Origin: Roseateles sp.
GTDB lineage: Bacteria > Pseudomonadota > Gammaproteobacteria > Burkholderiales > Burkholderiaceae
Length of the DNA stretch: 64,000 nucleotides
Direction of reading: 5' to 3'
Assembly: GCA_019232985.1 (NCBI GenBank)
Contig: JAFAMW010000065.1
Coordinates: 21,709 to 85,708 of the forward strand
Below, piece by piece: positions 58,288 to 64,000 of this stretch. The translations under genes and the position numbers were made by a program. Position 1 is the first letter of the stretch. Each line of letters starts with the position of its first letter. The notes beneath the pieces were generated by a model. It saw nothing but the letters and a program-made list of their open reading frames with translations, was not told the origin of the DNA and did not search any database.

Positions 58288-61014
58288 TCAGAACGTGTAG
58301 CTCGCGCCGACCATGTAGAAGCGGCCGATCGCGCCGTCCTGGTGCAGCGCCGGGTTGTAGGCCGCGCCGCCCGACTGCGCGCCGTTGCCGGTCGAGCCGA
58401 AGGTCTGCAGGTCGTAGGGCGCGTGGCGGTCGAACAGGTTCGTCACGCTCGCGTGGACCGAGAAGCCCTTGCTGATCTCGTAGCGCCCGGCGAGGTTGAA
58501 GGTCGTGAAAGAGGGCACGCGACAGAAGTTCTGCGCCTGCGGCGGCACGCCGTTCGGGAAGGTGCCCTTGAGCGCGAAGTCGCAGGTGTCGGGCTTGGCC
58601 GTGGGGTCGAGCACGCTGATGCCGCTCAGGTAGTTGAGCGTGCCCGTGAGCTCGAGCGGGCCCTGGTTCCAGGTGACCGTGGCCTGGACGCGGTCGCGCG
58701 GCGTGCCGGTGTCGCCCGACACGAAGCTCGGCCCGTGATTGCCCGCGAACGCGTACGTGACGCCGCCGAAGGTCATGTCGTACTTGAGCATGTGCGTCGC
58801 GTTGAACTCGGTGCGCAGCTCGCCGTAGGCGCCGAGCTTCCAATGCGTGCGCAGGTCGAGGTCGATGCCCGAGGTGTCGGTCTCGCTCGCGTTCAGGAAC
58901 GGGTAGGTCTCATAGGTGATCGGGCCGACCGTCTCGCCCGGGATCGTCGGGTCCGGCGCGCCGCGGTAGATCAGCGCGCCGTAGGCGGCCGGGTTGTTCA
59001 GCTGGGTCTGGCCGAGCAGGCCGACCGCGATGATCTGGTCCTTGACCTTGATGTTGTAGTAGTCGGCCGAGACGTTGAACCAGTCGGTCGGCTCGAGGAT
59101 CACGCCGAGCGTGTACGAGTCCGAGCGCTCGGGCTTGAGCTTGGGGTTCGACAGCTGCAGCTCGGTCACGAAGATGCCGCACTGGTTCGGGTCGACGGCG
59201 GTCGCCGCGTTGCCGTTCGCGCACAGCACCGGGTCGTAAAGCGGGTTGAGCACGCCCGAGGTCGAGCCCGACTTGCCGGTCTCGGCCGGGTTCGGCGCGC
59301 GGAAGCCCTGCGCGAAGGTACCGCGCAGCGTGAAGACCTTGCTCGGCGTGTACTTGAAGCCGAACTTCGGCGTCGCCGAGTTGCCGTAGGTGTCGTAATG
59401 GTCGGCGCGCGCGGCCGCGTCGAGTTCGAGCTGCTTGGTCACCGGCGCGACGAGCTCGCCGTAGGCCGCAAGAATCGTCTGCTTGCCACTCGCGAACGAG
59501 TAGATCGGGCTGTACTGGTCGCCGCTCGCGAAGCTCGCCGGGAAGCCCTCGTTGAGCTTGCGTGTCGTCAGGTCGGAGCCGATGCCCAGCGAGAGCGGGC
59601 CGCCCGGCAGCGCCATCAGGTCGCGGCTCGCGTGCACGCTGACGAAGTTGAGCTCGTTGGTCGAGGTCGCGTTGCCCGTGGGCGCGATCTGCTGGCGCAG
59701 CGCGGCGCTGATCACGGGCGTCGCGCCGGGCACGAACGCGCCGCTGTTGAGCGCGCCCTGGAAGCCCGTGATCGACAGGAAGTTGATGCTCTCGAGCTTG
59801 GTCTCGGTGCGCGTGAGGCCGGCCGCCGCGTCGATGGACCAGTCGCCGAGCTGGCCCGAGAGCTCGGCGACCAGGCGGTAGGCCGTCGTCGTGCTCGACT
59901 GGCGCTGCGGCCCGAGCTGGGCGAGCGAGTCGGTGAACGGCGTGACGCCGTCGGCCTCCAGATAGGAATACGGGTTGCCGGCCGGGTTGGGCACCGGGTT
60001 CTGCGCGTTGGCGGGGCCGAACGCGAAGCTCTGCTGGCCGGTGCTGGCGTCGTTGAACACGCCGACCTGCTCGCCCTTGCTCGTGAACACCGAGGCCTGC
60101 AGGTTCGCCGACCAGCTGTCGTCGAGCTGCTTGGTCGCGCGGCCGAGCACGTTGAGGTTGGACGTGCGCGGCTGCAGCTGGAGCTGGTCGTTGCCCTCGA
60201 GGTTGGTCTTGCCGTTGCTCGCGAAGATGTCCGAGGTGCCGCCGTACTTGGACCAGTCGGTGATCGCGAGGTAGGGGCGGTTCTTGAGCAGCACCGGGTT
60301 CTGCTCGCGCGCCTCGAGCGACAGGTAGGCGTTGTAGCCGTCGCGGTCGAGGTCGCCGACGCCGCCGGTGATCGAGGCGTGGTGGACCTGGCCGTCGCCG
60401 CGGCTCGACACCCCGGTCTCGCCGTTCAGCGTGACGCCCTGGAAGCTTTTCTTGAGGATCACGTTGACGACGCCGGCCATCGCGTCGGAGCCGTAGACGG
60501 CCGACGCGCCGTCCTTGAGCACCTCGATGCGCTCGACCGCGTCGAAGGGGATCGACGAGATGTCGACGAAGTCGCGCTCGCCGTCGTCGGGCATCGGGTA
60601 CGAGGCCATGCGGTGGCCGTCGATCAGCACGAGCGTCGCGCCGACCGTCAGGCCGCGCAGCGCGATGCCCGAGCCGCCGGCCGCGAACGCGCTCGCGTTG
60701 CCCTGGCTCAGCGAGCCCATATTGTTCGCGGTCAGGCCCTGCAGCACGTCGGCGAGGTTGCTGTAGCCCGACTGCTTGAGGTCGTCGGCCTTGAGCGTCT
60801 GCACCGGGCTCGGCGTCTCGGCGCTGATGCGATGGATGTTCGAACCCGTGACGACGACGGTGCCGAGCTTCGCCTTGCCGTCGTCGGTCTTGGCCGCGTC
60901 CTGCTGCTGTCCGTCGTCGGGCGGCGTGGTCTGCGCGAAGGCGCCGAGCAGGGGCAGGGCCAGCAGGCAGGCCGAGGCGAGGGACTTCAAGGGGAATCGG
61001 TTCGCGTTCTTCAT
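58288..61014 (-). CDS. TonB-dependent outer-membrane receptor
   Basis: This 908-residue receptor has a signal peptide (about residues 1-28) and the plug domain (about 55-195) with GTVVVTGSNIHR, VLQGLTANN, IALRGLT, VLIDGHRM, IEVLKDGASAVYGSDAMAG and VVNVILKK. A 22-strand barrel ends with VGASYTF, the terminal Phe typical of outer-membrane proteins. A near-TonB-box stretch (LGTVVVTG) is recognisable. The ligand is unknown; its place between the aminotransferase and potF suggests polyamines or conjugates. Confidence 0.93.
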   Translation of the reverse strand: MKNANRFPLKSLASACLLALPLLGAFAQTTPPDDGQQQDAAKTDDGKAKLGTVVVTGSNIHRISAETPSPVQTLKADDLKQSGYSNLADVLQGLTANNMGSLSQGNASAFAAGGSGIALRGLTVGATLVLIDGHRMASYPMPDDGERDFVDISSIPFDAVERIEVLKDGASAVYGSDAMAGVVNVILKKSFQGVTLNGETGVSSRGDGQVHHASITGGVGDLDRDGYNAYLSLEAREQNPVLLKNRPYLAITDWSKYGGTSDIFASNGKTNLEGNDQLQLQPRTSNLNVLGRATKQLDDSWSANLQASVFTSKGEQVGVFNDASTGQQSFAFGPANAQNPVPNPAGNPYSYLEADGVTPFTDSLAQLGPQRQSSTTTAYRLVAELSGQLGDWSIDAAAGLTRTETKLESINFLSITGFQGALNSGAFVPGATPVISAALRQQIAPTGNATSTNELNFVSVHASRDLMALPGGPLSLGIGSDLTTRKLNEGFPASFASGDQYSPIYSFASGKQTILAAYGELVAPVTKQLELDAAARADHYDTYGNSATPKFGFKYTPSKVFTLRGTFAQGFRAPNPAETGKSGSTSGVLNPLYDPVLCANGNAATAVDPNQCGIFVTELQLSNPKLKPERSDSYTLGVILEPTDWFNVSADYYNIKVKDQIIAVGLLGQTQLNNPAAYGALIYRGAPDPTIPGETVGPITYETYPFLNASETDTSGIDLDLRTHWKLGAYGELRTEFNATHMLKYDMTFGGVTYAFAGNHGPSFVSGDTGTPRDRVQATVTWNQGPLELTGTLNYLSGISVLDPTAKPDTCDFALKGTFPNGVPPQAQNFCRVPSFTTFNLAGRYEISKGFSVHASVTNLFDRHAPYDLQTFGSTGNGAQSGGAAYNPALHQDGAIGRFYMVGASYTF

Positions 61015-61068
61015 AGGGTTCCTGGCTCCAATGGGTAGAAGGTCCGACGGCGACGGGTCGATGACTTG

Positions 61069-62451
61069 TCAGTGAATCCAGCCGCGCTGCCTGAGATCGG
61101 CGAGCGTGAGGTCGAGGCAGCGCTTGATCAGGTCCATCATTTCGTCGATCTGCGCGCGGGTCATCACGAGCGGCGGGGCGACGATCATGCGGTCGCCGAC
61201 CGCGCGCATGATCAGCCCGTTGCCGAAGCAATGGCCGCGGCACACCATGCCGACCTCGAGTTCGCTAGCAAATGCCGCGCCCGCGGCCTTGTCCTTGACG
61301 AGTTGCACGGCGCCCATCATTCCGCAGGTCTGGACCTCGCCGACCAGGGGGTGACCCTCGAGCTCCTGGAAGCGCTGCGCCAGGTAGGGACCGACGTCCT
61401 CGCGCACATGGCGCACGACGTCGAGCTGCTGGAGCAGGCCGATGTTCGCGATCGCGACCGCGCAGGCGACCGGGTGGCCCGAATACGTGAAGCCGTGGTT
61501 GAACTCGCCGCCGCCGTCGATCAGCGCGCGCGCGACGCGCTCGCCGACCATCACGCCGCCGAGCGGGACATAGCCCGAGGTCACGCCCTTCGCGAAGGTC
61601 ATCAGGTCGGGGCGGGTGCCGAAGGTCTCGCAGCCGAACCACTGGCCGGTGCGGCCGAAGCCGCAGATCACCTCGTCGCTGACAAGCAGGATGCCGTACT
61701 TGTCGCAGATGCGCTGGATCTCGGGCCAGTAGGTCGACGGCGGCACGATCACGCCGCCCGCGCCCTGCACGGGTTCGCCGATGAACGCGGCGATGCGCTC
61801 GGGGCCGAGCTCGAGGATCTTGGCCTCGAGCCAGCCCGCGGCGATCAGGCCGAACGCCTCGCGGCTGTGCGCGCGCCCCAGTTCGTACCAATGCGGTTGC
61901 TCGATGTGCACGATATCGGGGATCGGCAGGCCGCCCTGCGCGTGCATGCCGCTCATGCCGCTCAGCGACGCGCCGGCCATGGTCGAGCCGTGGTAGCCGT
62001 TGTGGCGGCTGATGATGACCTTGCGCTCGGGCTGGCCGGCGATGTCCCAGTAGCGCCGCACCATGCGCACGACGGTGTCGTTGCCCTCGGAGCCCGAGCA
62101 GGTGAAGAACGCGTGCTGGAACTGCGGCGGCGTGACTTCGGCGAGCCGCTCGGCGAGCTCGATCGCGGGCACCGTCGCGGTCTGGAAGAAGGCGTTGTAG
62201 AAGGGCAGCTCCTTCATCTGGCGCGTCGCCGCGTCGACGAGGGCCTGCTGGCCGTAGCCGGTGTTCACGCACCACAGGCCGCTCATCGCGTCGAGGATCT
62301 TGTGGCCGTCGCTGTCCCAGAGGTAGATGTTCTCGGCGCGCGTGATCACGCGCGCGCCCTTGCGCGCGAGGCCCGCGTGGTCGGTGAACGGATGGAGGAA
62401 ATGCTGCGCGTCGGCCTGTTGCAGGTCGCGCGTCGTGCGTGCGGTGCTCAT
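61069..62451 (-). CDS. spuC: Class III aminotransferase, putrescine-pyruvate type (SpuC-like)
   Basis: This 460-residue PLP-dependent omega-amino acid/polyamine aminotransferase has the PLP lysine in LMTFAKGVTSGY (Lys288). Other signatures are FFTCSGSEGNDT, ISRHNGYHGSTM, GEPVQGAGGVIVPP and VSDEVICGFGRTG. In Pseudomonas, SpuC starts putrescine and cadaverine transamination with pyruvate. The assignment to putrescine rests on its neighbours. It follows the synthetase gene by 10 bases and leads the TonB receptor gene by 54. Confidence 0.92.
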   Translation of the reverse strand: MSTARTTRDLQQADAQHFLHPFTDHAGLARKGARVITRAENIYLWDSDGHKILDAMSGLWCVNTGYGQQALVDAATRQMKELPFYNAFFQTATVPAIELAERLAEVTPPQFQHAFFTCSGSEGNDTVVRMVRRYWDIAGQPERKVIISRHNGYHGSTMAGASLSGMSGMHAQGGLPIPDIVHIEQPHWYELGRAHSREAFGLIAAGWLEAKILELGPERIAAFIGEPVQGAGGVIVPPSTYWPEIQRICDKYGILLVSDEVICGFGRTGQWFGCETFGTRPDLMTFAKGVTSGYVPLGGVMVGERVARALIDGGGEFNHGFTYSGHPVACAVAIANIGLLQQLDVVRHVREDVGPYLAQRFQELEGHPLVGEVQTCGMMGAVQLVKDKAAGAAFASELEVGMVCRGHCFGNGLIMRAVGDRMIVAPPLVMTRAQIDEMMDLIKRCLDLTLADLRQRGWIH

Positions 62452-62461
62452 CGAAGTCTCC

Positions 62462-63829
62462 TCAAACGTGCAAAAGCAGGTGCTCGCGTTCCCAGGGCGA
62501 GATCACCTTCATGAACTCTTCGTACTCGGTCTCCTTGACCTCGGTGTAGACGGTCACGAAGGTCTCGCCGAGGATCGCCGCGAGGTCGGTCTCGGCGCGC
62601 AGCAGGTTCAGCGCCTCGCCGAGGCTGCGCGGCAGCGCGAAGTCGCCGAGGTAGGCGTCGCCCTTGCACTCGGGCGAGGGCTCGATGCGGTTCTTGATGC
62701 CGAGGTAGCCGCAGGCGAGCGTCGCGGCGAGCGCGACGTAGGGGTTCGCGTCGGCGCCGATCACGCGGTTCTCGATGCGGCGCGCCGACGGCGGCGCGAC
62801 CGGCGAGCGGATGCCCACCGTGCGGTTGTCGGTGCCCCACTGGATGTTGATCGGCGCGGCGGTGTTGCGCGCGAGCCGGCGGTAGCTGTTCACGTAGGGT
62901 GCGAACAGCGCCATCGCGGCCGGGATGTAGCGCTGCAGGCCGCCGATGTACCAGAAGAACTCCTGGCTCGGCGAGCCGTCCTCGTTCGAGAAGATGTTGC
63001 GGCCGGTCTTCTTGTCGACGACGCTCTGGTGCACGTGCATCGCGCTGCCGGGCTCGCCCGCGATCGGCTTGGCCATGAAGGTCGCGAACATGTCGTGGCG
63101 CATCGCCGCCTCGCGCACCGTGCGCTTGAAGAAGAACACTTCGTCGGCGAGGCCCAGCGGATGCGCGTGGAAGAAGTTGATCTCCATCTGACCCGCGCCG
63201 ATCTCGTGGATCAGCGTGTCGACGTTGAGCTCCATCTTTTCGCAGTAGTCGTAGACGTCCTCGAACAGGGGGTCGAACTCGTTCACCGCGTCGATCGAGT
63301 AGGCCTGGCGCGAGGTCTCGGCGCGGCCGCTGCGGCCGACCGGCGGCTTGAGCGGCACGTCGGGATCGGTGTTGCGCGCGACGAGGTAGAACTCGAGCTC
63401 CGGGGCGACGACCGGGTCCCAGCCCTCGGCATCGAACAGGCTGCACACGCGGCGCAGCACCGAGCGCGGCGCGAAGGGGATGAGCTGGCCATCGCGGTCG
63501 TAGCAGTCGTGGATGATCTGCGCGGTCGGGTCGACGGCCCAGGGCACGATGCGTGCCGTGGTGGGATCGGCGCGCAGGTGCATGTCCATGTCGTTGGGGC
63601 TGATGACGTCGTAGTAGGGCCCTTCTTCGGGGAACTCGCCCGTCACGCCCATGGCCACGATGGCCTCGGGCAGCCGCATGCCGCGGTCCTCGGTGAACTT
63701 TTCGCGCGGCAGGATCTTGCCGCGGGCCACACCCGTGAGGTCGGGGACGAGGCATTCGACTTCGGTCACGCGGTGGTCGCGGAACCACTGCTCCAGTTCA
63801 CTGAAAGTGAATTCGTTTCTGAGCACCAT
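62462..63829 (-). CDS. Glutamine synthetase-like gamma-glutamylpolyamine synthetase (PuuA-like)
   Basis: This 455-residue protein of the glutamine synthetase superfamily has an N-terminal beta-grasp (ECLVPDLTGVARGKILP). The ATP/glutamate sites are EIGAGQMEINFFHAHPL, GSAMHVHQS, NTAAPINIQWGTDNRT and a final GFALPRSL-like segment. It lacks the adenylylation Tyr motif of typical GlnA, and its neighbours are polyamine genes. It probably ligates glutamate to putrescine or another polyamine, as PuuA/SpuI does. It is the first gene of the operon, with AGGTG before the ATG; the symbol is left empty because the substrate is inferred. Confidence 0.87.
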   Translation of the reverse strand: MVLRNEFTFSELEQWFRDHRVTEVECLVPDLTGVARGKILPREKFTEDRGMRLPEAIVAMGVTGEFPEEGPYYDVISPNDMDMHLRADPTTARIVPWAVDPTAQIIHDCYDRDGQLIPFAPRSVLRRVCSLFDAEGWDPVVAPELEFYLVARNTDPDVPLKPPVGRSGRAETSRQAYSIDAVNEFDPLFEDVYDYCEKMELNVDTLIHEIGAGQMEINFFHAHPLGLADEVFFFKRTVREAAMRHDMFATFMAKPIAGEPGSAMHVHQSVVDKKTGRNIFSNEDGSPSQEFFWYIGGLQRYIPAAMALFAPYVNSYRRLARNTAAPINIQWGTDNRTVGIRSPVAPPSARRIENRVIGADANPYVALAATLACGYLGIKNRIEPSPECKGDAYLGDFALPRSLGEALNLLRAETDLAAILGETFVTVYTEVKETEYEEFMKVISPWEREHLLLHV

Positions 63830-64000
63830 AAAGCACCTGTAGGTTCTTGAGATCCGGGGCTCTGCGGACTTCGCGGAGCGGCCCGGTTTGGGAACGCGGG
63901 AGAACGCTTGAAAGATCGGATCGGGGGCGCCTCTTGAAGGACGCCTGCACGGCAAGTGCGGCTGCGCGCGGCAGCGCGGCACTAGGTCTCCGGATCGGTC
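63830..64000. promoter_or_regulatory. Upstream region of the polyamine operon
   Basis: These 171 bases precede the synthetase gene and should contain the operon's promoter, but I see no convincing -35/-10 pair. A 7-bp hairpin (ctctgcg/cgcggag, loop gactt) at 63860-63878 could lie in the leader RNA. No gene or riboswitch is recognisable. Confidence 0.4.

Overview
The window is very GC-rich (roughly 70% or more by eye). Its genes, porin type and polyamine-catabolism set point to a betaproteobacterium, probably of the order Burkholderiales; I cannot name the genus. There are no rRNA, tRNA, CRISPR, IS or phage genes. Nearly all long reading frames opposite the genes are products of GC-biased third codon positions and are left out.

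Region 1 (1-37436, almost all minus strand, read from right to left) is a type VI secretion system (T6SS). From its 5' end the order is tssA, tssB, tssC, four tandem hcp-like genes, a zinc-ribbon gene, tagJ, tssE, tssF, tssG, clpV (tssH), vgrG (tssI), a DUF4123 adaptor, two large unknown genes, an FHA-domain gene, the PP2C phosphatase pppA, a PAAR-like (DUF4280) gene, tssK, tssL (with a fused OmpA domain), tssM and tagF. Many neighbours overlap by 1-4 bases. No tssJ lipoprotein was found. A plus-strand gene for a strange Ala/Leu/Ser-rich protein sits between tssM and tagF. Past tagF lie an intruding toxin-antitoxin pair, a truncated antidote gene, a paralogue that fuses TssB-like and TssC-like parts, a scrap of a sterol-desaturase gene, a FecR-like protein, a c-type-heme/HAMP sensor and two Ser/Thr kinases (the last cut by the window edge). 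Kinases, phosphatase and FHA protein form a threonine-phosphorylation switch. Four of its proteins, or their targets, carry the same short TVI motif.

Region 2 (37629-47336, plus strand) is a two-partner secretion locus. It encodes a TpsB/FhaC-type outer-membrane transporter and a 2,108-residue TpsA exoprotein whose C-terminus is a complete caspase-like (C14) peptidase. A periplasmic OmpA-like protein and a membrane-anchored protein with an HELSH zinc-protease motif follow. This is the most unusual system in the window.

Region 3 (47314-52791) holds an OmpR/QseC-like two-component pair, a general porin, a diguanylate cyclase and a small unknown protein.

Region 4 (52867-63829, minus strand) is a polyamine uptake and catabolism operon. 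In transcription order it is a gamma-glutamylpolyamine synthetase-like gene, a putrescine/omega-amino aminotransferase, a TonB-dependent receptor, potF, potG, potH and potI-like transporter genes, and a PuuC-like aldehyde dehydrogenase. The TonB receptor placed inside the operon suggests active uptake across the outer membrane feeding the ABC transporter.
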